53,685 bases of DNA, from NCBI GenBank assembly GCA_959601045.1, contig CAUGNZ010000012.1:1-53685 (forward strand), in the 5' to 3' direction. Below, piece by piece: positions 8,522 through 17,356 of this stretch; position 1 is the first letter of the stretch, and each line of letters starts with the position of its first letter. The stretch comes from an uncultured Collinsella sp. (lineage in GTDB: Bacteria; Actinomycetota; Coriobacteriia; Coriobacteriales; Coriobacteriaceae). The position numbers and the translations under genes are program-made. A model generated the notes under the pieces. The model did no database searches, was not told the origin of the DNA, and worked only from the letters and a program-made list of their open reading frames with translations.

Positions 8522-8935
8522 ATGTCCGTAGGCGAGAACATAAGGCGGTACCGCAAGTCGCGCGGCATGACGCAGGCGCAGCTCGCCGAGGCGGTCGGCC
8601 TGACCGAGGGGGCCGTGCGCCACTACGAGAGCGGCATCCGCGCCGTGAAGCCCGAGCTGCTCGAGTCCATCTCCGCGGCGCTCGGCGTGTCCGTCAACGC
8701 CCTCAAGGATTACGGCGTCGAGACTGCGGGCGACCTCATGTCGCTGCTCGTGCGGCTCGAGGACTCCTTCGGCATCGTGCCCGCAGCCGACGGCACGGGC
8801 CTCTCCCTGAACCCCAAGGCGCCGCACGCGCCCAAAGCCGCGATGGCGATCGAACTGTGGGCAGAGAAGCGCGCGCAGCTCGAAAACGGCAAGATCGACG
8901 CCGACGAATACGAGGACTGGAAAGCCTCGCTGTAG
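8522..8935 (+). CDS. XRE-family helix-turn-helix regulator of the island
   Basis: A 137-residue Cro/CI-type protein. The helix-turn-helix occupies about residues 5-60 (MTQAQLAEAVGLTEGAVRHYESG). The rest is a variable domain with KAAMAIELWAEKRAQLENGKIDADEYEDWK near the C-terminus, typical of regulators carried by integrative elements. ATG 8522 is chosen because GGAGGAGGG lies just upstream; an upstream in-frame start at 8462 would overlap the promoter. It is divergent from the excisionase-integrase operon and the intervening 140 bases carry three matched operators. It is therefore likely the repressor that keeps the island integrated (inference). Confidence 0.85.
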   Translation: MSVGENIRRYRKSRGMTQAQLAEAVGLTEGAVRHYESGIRAVKPELLESISAALGVSVNALKDYGVETAGDLMSLLVRLEDSFGIVPAADGTGLSLNPKAPHAPKAAMAIELWAEKRAQLENGKIDADEYEDWKASL

Positions 8936-9553
8936 CGGCTCTCCGCATTTCGCGATCAACGCAACCGAATCAGGACGGTGGACCAGGCGGCGAGCGCCGC
9001 TCGGGCCTGCGTAAGCTGAGTTTTTACTCCCCATTGCATGCCAAGGCATTTCCGGCGCACCTGGGGAGTAAATGACGCGGTGGCTTACACGGCGGCACGC
9101 GGCAGTACGCCGCGGCATTTCCCCTGGTTACTCCCGTTTTCATTGAGGCGGCGAGATTCTTTACTCCCCATTAACCACCTGGGAAAACGCTGTGAGAAGA
9201 CCGCCGAAAAGCCTATTGAGTTCGATTTGAGTTTCACAGGCCCCGAAACGGCCCCGTTTGGCTCTCGGAGACAAAAATCGCGCGTCTACTCACTTGGGGT
9301 GAATCCTTACTCCCGTTCCTCCGAATGCCGCACCGTGCCTTGCCGTCTTGAAACACGGGGGAGTAAATTGCGAAATCGCAGGTGAAAGGGAGTAAAACGA
9401 CAAAGAAAAAGCCTCCGTCCCAACGCGGGAACGGAGGCTCGGTTATCGTATTTACTCACCAACATCGCTGGCGGCTTTGCCATGACTCTCGTACGAAACG
9501 AAACTCAGCGGCACAGTGCGGCACTCAAAAATGCAGGTCAGAACCCTATCAGC
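8936..9553. repeat. Gene-free island end with TTTACTCCC-like repeats
   Basis: No convincing gene lies in these ~620 bases. At least eight copies of a TTTACTCCC-like motif occur in both orientations: plus at 9023-9032, 9128-9135, 9160-9169, 9307-9314 and 9451-9460 (CTCACC variant); minus (GGGAGTAAA) at 9063-9072, 9358-9367 and 9388-9396. The guaA terminal codons at 9555-9565 carry the related TACTCCCACTC. Clustered repeats of this kind beside an integrase gene suit arm-type integrase-binding sites of an attachment region (inference). Confidence 0.6.
9412..9439 (-). terminator. Rho-independent terminator after guaA
   Basis: GCCTCCGT-CCC paired with GGG-A-ACGGAGGC around a short loop. On the minus strand it is followed by TTTTTCTTTG, so it ends leftward guaA transcription about 115 bases past the stop. 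Confidence 0.8.
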
Positions 9554-11152
9554 CTACTCCCACTCAATCGTCGCGGGCGGCTTGGACGTGATGTCGTAGC
9601 ACACGCGGTTGGCGCCGGGAACCTCGGCCACGATGCGGCCGGAGATGCGGGCCAGGACGTCGTAGGGCAGCTTGGCCCAGTCGGCGGTCATGGCATCGCT
9701 GGACTCGACGGCACGCAGGATAATTGGGCGCTGGTAGGTGCGCTCGTCGCCCATAACGCCGACGGACTTAATGTCGGGCAGGACGGCGAAATACTGCCAG
9801 CAGCTATGCTCGGAGTTGCGCTCGCCGGTCTGCTCAAACAGACGCTGGTTATAGGCGTCGAGCTCCTCGCGCACGATGGCGTCGGCATTCTTGAGGATCT
9901 CGAGCTTCTCCTTGTCGACCGCGCCGATGATGCGGATGGCCAGACCCGGGCCCGGGAAAGGCTGGCGGAACACGATGTTACCCGGCAGGCCCAGCGCCAG
10001 ACCAAGTGCACGGACCTCGTCCTTAAAGAAGTGGTCGAGCGGCTCGATAAGGTCGAAGTGCACGCCCTCGGGGAACGGGATCAGGTTGTGGTGGCTCTTG
10101 ATGGTGGCCGTCTTGCCGCCCGTCTTGCGCGCGCCGGACTCGATGATGTCGGGGTAGATGGTGCCCTGAGCCAGGTACTTGACCGGCTTGCCGTCGCACT
10201 CGAGCTGCTGGGCGACCGCGAAGAACTCTTTCCAGAACTGCGTGCCGATGATGCGGCGCTTCTCCTCGGGCTCGGTCACGCCGGCCAGAAGCTCGGCGTA
10301 GCGGTCCTCGGCGTGGACGTGGATAAAGTCGACGTCAAACTGCTTGGTGAAGACCTCCTCCACCTGCTCGGGCTCGCCCTTGCGCAGCAGACCGTGGTTG
10401 ATGAACACGCAGGTCATCTGCTTGCCCACGGCGCGAGCGCCCAGCGCAGCCACGACGGAGGAGTCGACGCCACCGGACAGGGCCAGAATCACGCGGTCGT
10501 CGCCGACCTTCTCGCGGAACTCGGCCGTCATGGTCTCGACCAGGTTGTCCATGCTCCAGTTGGGCTCCAGGCCGCAGATCTCAAACAGGAAGTTGCTCAG
10601 CAGCTGCTGACCGTACTCGGAGTGCTTGACCTCGGGGTGGAACTGCGTGGTGAAAATCTTGCGCTCGACGCACTCCATGGCGGCAACCGGGCATACGTCG
10701 GTGCTGGCGGTAACGGTAAAGCCCTCGGGCACCTCGGACACGGCGTCGCGGTGGCTCATCCACACGGTCTGCTCCATGGGCGTGGAGTTAAAGAGCTTGG
10801 CGCCAGCCGTGCGCGTGATGGTGGCGCGGCCGTACTCGCCCACCTCGGAGTGGCCGACCTTGCCGCCGAGCGTCACGGCCGTGATCTGATGGCCGTAGCA
10901 AAAGCCCAGGACGGGAAGGCCAAGGTCAAAGATGGCGGGATCGATGGACGGAGCGTCCTCGGCGTACACGGAGGCCGGGCCGCCGGAAAGGATGAGCGCA
11001 GAGGCGTTCATCTCGCGAATCTCATCGGCCGAGATGTCGCAGGGAACGATCTCGGAATACACGTTGAGGTCGCGGACGCGACGGGCAATGAGCTGACCGT
11101 ACTGCGCACCAAAGTCGAGTACGAGGACCTTTGCGGAAGCCTTTTGATCCAT
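9554..11152 (-). CDS. guaA: GMP synthase (glutamine-hydrolysing)
   Basis: Converts XMP to GMP using ATP and glutamine, in purine synthesis. The 532-residue protein has the class I glutamine amidotransferase domain (catalytic Cys85 in GFCYGHQI, HPE motif in TTQFHPEVKHS), the ATP pyrophosphatase P-loop (LSGGVDSS) and the conserved C-terminal dimerisation domain ending PATIEWE. ATG 11152 is chosen because AGAGGGGGAAACC precedes it and MDQKASAKVLVLDFGAQYGQ is the normal start; longer in-frame starts add unrelated residues. The last codons (EWE-stop) form the sequence CTACTCCCACTC on the plus strand, shared with repeats downstream; guaA 3' ends are a known target of island integrases. Confidence 0.97.
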   Translation of the reverse strand: MDQKASAKVLVLDFGAQYGQLIARRVRDLNVYSEIVPCDISADEIREMNASALILSGGPASVYAEDAPSIDPAIFDLGLPVLGFCYGHQITAVTLGGKVGHSEVGEYGRATITRTAGAKLFNSTPMEQTVWMSHRDAVSEVPEGFTVTASTDVCPVAAMECVERKIFTTQFHPEVKHSEYGQQLLSNFLFEICGLEPNWSMDNLVETMTAEFREKVGDDRVILALSGGVDSSVVAALGARAVGKQMTCVFINHGLLRKGEPEQVEEVFTKQFDVDFIHVHAEDRYAELLAGVTEPEEKRRIIGTQFWKEFFAVAQQLECDGKPVKYLAQGTIYPDIIESGARKTGGKTATIKSHHNLIPFPEGVHFDLIEPLDHFFKDEVRALGLALGLPGNIVFRQPFPGPGLAIRIIGAVDKEKLEILKNADAIVREELDAYNQRLFEQTGERNSEHSCWQYFAVLPDIKSVGVMGDERTYQRPIILRAVESSDAMTADWAKLPYDVLARISGRIVAEVPGANRVCYDITSKPPATIEWE

Positions 11153-11341
11153 GGTTTCCCCCTCTTGTTGGCGGGGAGCCGGTGCCCACCCGCGTGAATG
11201 AACGAAAATAACTTCCATAGTGTACACGTTATATGGGGTTTCTCGTCCCTCGCGGCCATCAGCGCACGGCAAACGCACGACCTGGGCCCTTATTTGACGG
11301 CAATTGAAGTATTACTAAACATTACAGATGATGTATTACGT

Positions 11342-11371
11342 TTGAACATTGGACGCCCTGTGCCACAATAC
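11342..11371 (+). promoter_or_regulatory. Candidate ansA promoter
   Basis: TTGAAC (11342-11347), 18-base spacer, CAATAC (11366-11371), about 50 bases before the ansA ATG in the guaA-ansA divergent gap. Good -35, weaker -10. Confidence 0.4.
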
Positions 11372-11420
11372 TGCCGAACGACTCCGCCCTTGCGGCGACA
11401 AAACCGATAGGAATACCAGC

Positions 11421-12434
11421 ATGAAGCGCATCCTTCTCATCGCCACGGGCGGCACCATCGCATCGACCGAGGACGGCAACGGCCTCTCCCCCGCCCTGAC
11501 CGGTGAGGAGCTCGCCCAGAGCGTCCCCGAGATCTCGGGCCTCTGCGAGCTCGACGTCGTGCAGCCCATGAACATCGACAGCACCAATATGCGCCCCAGT
11601 GACTGGATGCGTATCCGCGACGTCATCGTCGAGGGTTATGCCGACCACGACGGCTTCGTGATTCTGCACGGCACCGACACCATGAGCTACACCGCGGCGG
11701 CGCTTTCCTATCTGATTCAGGACAGCCCCAAGCCTATCGTACTCACCGGCTCGCAAAAGCCCATGGGCAATCCCTTTACCGATGCCAAGCTCAACCTGTA
11801 CCAGAGCCTGCTCTATGCGCTCGACGAGCACTCGCACGACGTCTCAATCGTGTTTGGCGGCGTAGCCATTGCCGGTACGCGCGCCCGCAAACAGCGCACC
11901 ATGAGCTTTAACGCGTTCATTAGCGTCAACTATCCGCCCATCGCCTATATCCGCAACGTCCGCATCGTGCGCAACGGGCTTCACGGCACGCATCAGGGCG
12001 AAAACCCGGTGCGTTTCTACGACAGCATCGACCCGCGCGTATTTGTACTCAAGCTCACGCCCGGCGTAAACCCGGGCATCCTCGACGCCCTTGCCGATAG
12101 CTACGACGCTGTAATCCTTGAGACCTTTGGCATTGGCGGTATCCCCGAGTTTGGCGAGTCGGGCGAGTCGTTCCAAGAGGCGATTTTCCGCTGGGTCGAT
12201 TCGGGCCGCACCGTCGTTATGACCACGCAGGTCCCCGAAGAGGGCCTTGACCTGGGTGTTTATGAGGTCGGCCGTGCCTACGCCGATCATCCGGGCATTT
12301 TGCGCGGCGACGACATGACCACCGAGACGCTCGTGGCCAAGACCATGTGGGCGCTCGGCCAGTCACGCGATGCCGCCGAGATCCAGCGCCTGTTCTACAG
12401 CCAAGTCAACCACGACCGCATCCCGATGGCGTAA
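11421..12434 (+). CDS. ansA: Type I (cytosolic) L-asparaginase
   Basis: Hydrolyses asparagine to aspartate and ammonia. The 337-residue protein starts MKRILLIATGGTIAST with the nucleophile Thr12, and carries the second conserved block HGTDTMSYTAAALSYL with the Thr-Asp pair of the active site. There is no signal peptide, which points to the cytoplasmic type I enzyme. ATG 11421 has AGGA nine bases upstream; the longer in-frame start at 11349 overlaps the promoter region and adds unconserved residues. It is divergent from guaA. Confidence 0.93.
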   Translation: MKRILLIATGGTIASTEDGNGLSPALTGEELAQSVPEISGLCELDVVQPMNIDSTNMRPSDWMRIRDVIVEGYADHDGFVILHGTDTMSYTAAALSYLIQDSPKPIVLTGSQKPMGNPFTDAKLNLYQSLLYALDEHSHDVSIVFGGVAIAGTRARKQRTMSFNAFISVNYPPIAYIRNVRIVRNGLHGTHQGENPVRFYDSIDPRVFVLKLTPGVNPGILDALADSYDAVILETFGIGGIPEFGESGESFQEAIFRWVDSGRTVVMTTQVPEEGLDLGVYEVGRAYADHPGILRGDDMTTETLVAKTMWALGQSRDAAEIQRLFYSQVNHDRIPMA

Positions 12435-12456
12435 TTCAGTTGTCGACGGGTATCCC

Positions 12457-12675
12457 CTATTCGATGCCCTCGAGAAGCTCTGATACCGTCATGCCGAGTG
12501 CGGGCGCGATCTTAAATAGAACCTTGAGCGTGAAATTTGCCGTCCCATCTTCGATTCGGTCGAGGTAGGGTCGGCTGATTCCTGTCGCCACACAAAAATC
12601 GACCTTGGAGATACCAAGGTCCCTGCGCGTCTGCTCGACTCGCTTGCCAAGAATCTGTTTCGCACGTTCGTCCAT
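12457..12675 (-). CDS. Small XRE-family helix-turn-helix regulator
   Basis: A 72-residue protein that is almost only a Cro/CI helix-turn-helix: LGISKVDFCVATGISRPYLDRIEDGTANFTLKVLFKIAPALGMTVSELLEGIE. It lies tail to tail with ansA and head to head with an unknown gene at 12752. The gap between them carries a perfect 24-bp palindrome, its likely operator, so it probably controls its own and the divergent gene's expression. It has no recognisable strong ribosome-binding site; start ATG 12675 is the only reasonable one. Confidence 0.8.
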   Translation of the reverse strand: MDERAKQILGKRVEQTRRDLGISKVDFCVATGISRPYLDRIEDGTANFTLKVLFKIAPALGMTVSELLEGIE

Positions 12676-12704
12676 GCAGCCGAGTTTGAAATGGAGCTGA
12701 ACAA

Positions 12705-12728
12705 AAACGTAAACTATAGTTTACGTTT
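12705..12728. promoter_or_regulatory. Perfect 24-bp palindromic operator
   Basis: AAACGTAAACTA followed by its exact reverse complement TAGTTTACGTTT, centred at 12716/12717. It sits 30 bases upstream of the XRE start and 24 bases upstream of the divergent gene start, where it would overlap both promoters. Confidence 0.8.
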
Positions 12729-12751
12729 AAACGAATACACAGGAGTTTTCT

Positions 12752-13141
12752 ATGTCGGGTTCTTCGGTCCGCATGTACCGAGCCATGCTTCGCACAAACA
12801 GCGCACCGCCCAAGCTCGTCGTCGTTGAAGCCGAATGCCTTTCGCCCGATGAGCGCACAGCATTTGCATTGCTATCAAGTCGCGTCGCCGCCGTTCTGGT
12901 CCCTTGCCCGGCGCAAGGTGAACTTGCCATCCAATGCCAAGCGCACAGCTGCTCGCTCAATCAGGCTGCCGTAATCGCAACCAGCCAACGTGGTCTGCCC
13001 CTTCTCCTGGAAGCCGGTATCGCACTCGCCCTTCGCGGCGCCGGATACGAAAACGAGGCCGCCGCCGACATGGTCTTTAAACCACGATCGAGCGGCGGCC
13101 TCGCAGCAGCCCTTGAATATGCGTGCAGGCTCGTTGCCTAA
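12752..13141 (+). CDS. Unknown protein divergent from XRE regulator
   Basis: A 129-residue protein I do not recognise. It starts at ATG 12752 with AGGAG seven bases upstream. It has no clear membrane segment; the middle (FALLSSRVAAVLVPCPAQGELAI, then LNQAAVIATSQRGLPLLLEAGIALAL) looks like alternating beta strands and helices of a small alpha/beta fold. Two conserved-looking cysteines occur around PCPAQGELAIQCQAHSC. The gene is controlled, by position, by the XRE protein and the 24-bp palindrome. It could be an effector of that small regulatory module. Confidence 0.65.
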   Translation: MSGSSVRMYRAMLRTNSAPPKLVVVEAECLSPDERTAFALLSSRVAAVLVPCPAQGELAIQCQAHSCSLNQAAVIATSQRGLPLLLEAGIALALRGAGYENEAAADMVFKPRSSGGLAAALEYACRLVA

Positions 13142-13150
13142 AAGGACAGG

Positions 13151-13534
13151 CTAGAAACCAAAGCCAAAGCCCGTTCCGGTAATCGCCGAGTACATAAAGT
13201 AAACGTTGACCACGTTGAGGAACACACCCGTGATGCAACCGTTACGCAGGTAGCGCTCGCACACGATGCGCGCCATGGCGGCGGAGTCATCATTGTTTTT
13301 AGCCTGACGTCCTGCCGTAAAGTACGTCGCCACGCTCAGCAGCAGGTTGAGCACCGGCAGTGCCAGCAGCTCGTAGCTCTTGCCCCAGCGCGTCACCTCA
13401 CCGGCCGCGTTAAACTTCGTTGCCACCTCGGGACCAATGTTGGGGATAACACACGCTGCAACCACCAGCGGAATCACCGCAAGTACGAGCAACGCAATAC
13501 CCATGTAGCCAGCTTTTTTGCCATATTTAAACAT
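13151..13534 (-). CDS. DUF1648-like small membrane protein
   Basis: A 127-residue integral membrane protein with hydrophobic segments at about 11-33, 56-76 and 100-118. The stretch after the first segment (CVIPNIGPEVATKFNAAGEVTRWGKS) matches the DUF1648 pattern in which an extracytoplasmic loop contains a HFN/KFNxxGxxxRWG motif, as in SdpI-type immunity proteins. Function is not established for this protein. It lies 11 bases downstream of the ychF stop on the same strand and may be co-transcribed with it. Confidence 0.65.
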   Translation of the reverse strand: MFKYGKKAGYMGIALLVLAVIPLVVAACVIPNIGPEVATKFNAAGEVTRWGKSYELLALPVLNLLLSVATYFTAGRQAKNNDDSAAMARIVCERYLRNGCITGVFLNVVNVYFMYSAITGTGFGFGF

Positions 13535-13545
13535 ATGCGTCGTCC

Positions 13546-14622
<1,077 letters not shown>

Positions 14623-14736
14623 GACAGCTCCTTTTGATACAGGTACTTCAAACTGCATAAGTATAGCGCCGCCGCAGCATCCAGGCGAACCCGGACGCCA
14701 CGGCGGCGCAAATGAAGCAGAGATAGGGGTCGCTGA

Positions 14737-15990
14737 CTAGTCTGCGAGCTTTTCCACCTGATCGAGCATCTTATCGAGCTTGGCCTTTGCCTCGGCCTTG
14801 ACCTTCTCGGCCTCCTCGTGAGCCTTCGCCTTCTGGGCGGCCTTTTCCTCGGCCTCGGGATCGGCGACGACCAGATTGGACGCATCGTGTTCGACCAGCT
14901 TGAGCGCATGTTCGGGACAAACCTTGACGCAGGCTCCGCAACCCAAACAATACGTGGACTCCAGTGCAAAGCGACCGCTTCCCACCAAATCGCAGGCGGA
15001 CGTGGGACACGCGTTAACGCACTCGCCGCACGACGTGCACTTGTCAAAATCGCACTCCGGCGTGCTCACCTGCATGTTCTGGGCAAGCTCGGGGTGGTTT
15101 TGCAGCGTCGAGAGCACCAGCTGGCGCCCATGGGTGAGCGAACGGCGACGCTTGGTCGTCGTGGTGCCGCACATGGTGTTGAGCGTGCGCTCCAGCTGGG
15201 TGATCTGATGGCGATGGGCTTTGAGCTTCTGCGTCACCGAAGCCAGTGCCGCCGTCGCCGGATTGAGTTTGGTCACGGTCAGGCCCGTGGTACGGGCGAT
15301 CTTTTCCATGTATTCCTTGCGCTCGTACTCGCGGCGCTTATGGCATTTGAGGCTCTTGGGGTCGACCTCCAGGCCCATACCCGTACCAGCCCATTCCTCG
15401 GCCTTCGCAATCGCCTCGCCCAGCATGTCCTCGCCACCGGTGTTGCGGCATTTATCGCACACGCCCAGCGGCAGATACACACTCACGTTGGGATAGTCGG
15501 CCAGCACCGAGAACCAGGTCTCGGCTGTAATATCGCCCACGCAGGCAACGACGACCTCGTTCTCGCGCGGCATGCGCTTAAGGGCGCGCGTGCAGGTAAC
15601 GTAGGCGGTCTCGTGACTTGTAGCCGCCGAGACAATGTCGTCATACAGGTTTTTGGGCGCCAGGCGCGGCGAGATGATCGCCTCAGTCGGACAGGCAGCG
15701 GCGCACAGGCCACACTTGCGACAGGAATCGAGGATCTCGATGGCATCTTCCTCGACCTCGATGGCGTTGACCGGGCACACGTCCATGCACGCGGTGCAGC
15801 CACTCTTTTCGTTTTTGCAGGTCAAGCACGGAATGGTGTTGCCGCGCGGACGCTCCTTGTAGTCAGCAGGATTCCACTGCGGCGCCGACGGATCGAGCGC
15901 ATCGGTCACACCGCCAAGCGGGTTTTTAAGAAAGTCGAAACCCTTGCTGATCTCGATAATGTCATCAAACAGATCGTGTTCCTGCGCCAT
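14737..15990 (-). CDS. Polyferredoxin-like 4Fe-4S protein with coiled-coil tail
   Basis: A 417-residue cytoplasmic iron-sulphur protein. Cysteine clusters occur in two groups. The N-terminal pair is CLTCKNEKSGCTACMDVCP and CRKCGLCAAACP; the C-terminal pair is CTSCGECVNACP and CLGCGACVKVCP, all of the CxxCxxCxxxCP type or close to it, so up to four 4Fe-4S clusters. A middle segment (CVGDITAETWFSVLADYPNVSVYLPLGVCDKC) resembles the electron-transfer domain seen in MvhD/HdrA-associated proteins. The last ~45 residues are a charged Ala/Lys/Glu coiled coil. The redox partner is not visible in the neighbourhood. ATG 15990 has GGGAGGGG upstream. Confidence 0.75.
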   Translation of the reverse strand: MAQEHDLFDDIIEISKGFDFLKNPLGGVTDALDPSAPQWNPADYKERPRGNTIPCLTCKNEKSGCTACMDVCPVNAIEVEEDAIEILDSCRKCGLCAAACPTEAIISPRLAPKNLYDDIVSAATSHETAYVTCTRALKRMPRENEVVVACVGDITAETWFSVLADYPNVSVYLPLGVCDKCRNTGGEDMLGEAIAKAEEWAGTGMGLEVDPKSLKCHKRREYERKEYMEKIARTTGLTVTKLNPATAALASVTQKLKAHRHQITQLERTLNTMCGTTTTKRRRSLTHGRQLVLSTLQNHPELAQNMQVSTPECDFDKCTSCGECVNACPTSACDLVGSGRFALESTYCLGCGACVKVCPEHALKLVEHDASNLVVADPEAEEKAAQKAKAHEEAEKVKAEAKAKLDKMLDQVEKLAD

Positions 15991-16141
15991 GCGCGGCCCC
16001 TCCCTGAGCAGTGCAAACAAGCAAGAGATAATGATACGCTATCGGCCCACGCCTCGGGCAAATTACACGCGGAGCATCTTTGCGGCAAATAGCCCATGGC
16101 CTATCGCCGCCTCGATTGCACAAGGCCAATCAAGCGCCAAA

Positions 16142-17209
16142 CTATGCCTCGCACATGAGCTGCACGAGCTTTTGCCTGGTCACCTTTGTCTGTTCGTTGG
16201 CCATGTTGCGCTCGTTCTTAAAAGTTGCGTCAGCAACGCTCAGCAAATCGGCATCGGTAATCTCATCAAGCCCCAGCTCCTCAAGCGTCGTCGGCAGACC
16301 GACGCGCTGGCAAAACTCGAGCACCTGATCAAGCTCGGGTGCACGCTCCAGGCGCAGCTGCACCACCAGACCAAATGCCACGGCCTCACCATGCATGGCC
16401 TTGCACTCGGGCAGAATCGTCAGCCCGTTGGCGATGGCATGCGCCAACGCCAAGCCGCCACTCTCAAAGCCGACACCCGAGAGCAAAATATTGCACTCGA
16501 TCAGGCGTTCAACCGCTGGCGACGTACGCCCCTTTTTGAGATCGCGCTTGGCAGCGACACCGCACTCCATAAGTGTGTCGTAGCAGGCACGAGCCGCAAC
16601 CAGAGCCAAGTGCCCCGGCGCGCCACCGTGCTCGTTGGCGCCGTGCGCCGCGGCGCACGAACGCGCCTCGAAGTACGTTGCCAGCGCATCGCCCATACCA
16701 GCGACCGTCATACGCAGTGGGGCCGCTGCGACCACGTTGGTATCGACCACGACCAGATCTGGATTCTTCTCGAGCATCAGGTAGCGGTCGAACGACCCAT
16801 CCTCGTGATACAGCACCGAAATCGCGCTGCACGGACCATCCATTGAGGCCGCCGTGGGACATACGCACAACGGCAACTCGGCATAAAACGCTACTGCCTT
16901 GGCGATATCGAGCATCTTGCCACCGCCAATACCCACCACCATGTCGCAATACTCAGCCTGGGCTTCCTTAGCCATTTCGGCAACAGCCTCTTCCGTACAC
17001 GGACCGTTGTAAATTTTAAAGAACGGCTCGCTTAGATCGTCGTCCAGAAATCCATCGACAATCTGCCTGCACAGCCGATCCTCGGTGCCCTGGTCAAACA
17101 AGACATAGGCAGCGCAGCCCAACCATGACAAATACCTGCCCTGACGCGAAAGTTCGCCCGGCCCCTGAACATACCGACCGGGACCGCCGTAAACCATAGG
17201 AAGCGCCAT
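16142..17209 (-). CDS. Glycerol dehydrogenase paralogue (GldA-like)
   Basis: A 355-residue polyol dehydrogenase of the iron/zinc alcohol dehydrogenase superfamily, oxidising glycerol or a related polyol with NAD. It has the NAD-binding GIGGGKMLD motif, the substrate-region DGPCS motif, and metal ligands at the Asp of GMGDALATYFEA and the two His of LALAHAIANGL and CKAMHGEAVAFG. It is a clear paralogue of the gene just upstream (17357-18457) but with many substitutions, so it may act on a different substrate. The two genes are separated by a terminator and a REP-like palindrome, so it is probably transcribed independently. Confidence 0.85.
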   Translation of the reverse strand: MALPMVYGGPGRYVQGPGELSRQGRYLSWLGCAAYVLFDQGTEDRLCRQIVDGFLDDDLSEPFFKIYNGPCTEEAVAEMAKEAQAEYCDMVVGIGGGKMLDIAKAVAFYAELPLCVCPTAASMDGPCSAISVLYHEDGSFDRYLMLEKNPDLVVVDTNVVAAAPLRMTVAGMGDALATYFEARSCAAAHGANEHGGAPGHLALVAARACYDTLMECGVAAKRDLKKGRTSPAVERLIECNILLSGVGFESGGLALAHAIANGLTILPECKAMHGEAVAFGLVVQLRLERAPELDQVLEFCQRVGLPTTLEELGLDEITDADLLSVADATFKNERNMANEQTKVTRQKLVQLMCEA

Positions 17210-17250
17210 ACGAGAATCCGCCCTTCATCAAACAACGATTGGTGCAAAGT

Positions 17251-17293
17251 AACCTGACCCCTTTGCACCAACTTGGTGCGATGGGGTCAGGTT
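17251..17293. repeat. REP-like palindrome with GGGGTCAGGTT arms
   Basis: AACCTGACCCC at 17251-17261 pairs with GGGGTCAGGTT at 17283-17293, enclosing a second hairpin GCACCAA-c-TTGGTGC. TTGGTGCAAAG and GGTTTGCACC flank it. It has no T-run, so it is not a simple terminator; it resembles intergenic REP-type palindromes. Confidence 0.6.
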
Positions 17294-17313
17294 GGTTTGC
17301 ACCATAGCAAAAA

Positions 17314-17342
17314 GGGGCAAAGCCGTCTGCTGGCTTTGCCCC
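17314..17342 (-). terminator. Terminator after gldA
   Basis: GGGGCAAAGCC pairs perfectly with GGCTTTGCCCC across a 7-base loop; on the minus strand it is followed by TTTTT. It lies 15 bases past the gldA stop. Confidence 0.85.
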
Positions 17343-17356
17343 TTCCTTAGCTTGAT

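Noticed and set aside
9038..9385. 115-codon open frame in the island end
   Set aside because: It runs through the ACTCCC repeats, lacks a ribosome-binding site and shows no protein-like composition; the repeats explain the sequence better.
9482..11197. Long 571-codon open frame antisense to guaA
   Set aside because: It is the high-GC shadow of guaA, has low-complexity Leu/Ala/Gly/Asp composition, no plausible start signal and no recognisable domain.
12489..12704. Alternative frame overlapping the small XRE gene
   Set aside because: It lacks domain similarity, whereas the 12457-12675 frame is a clear helix-turn-helix protein.
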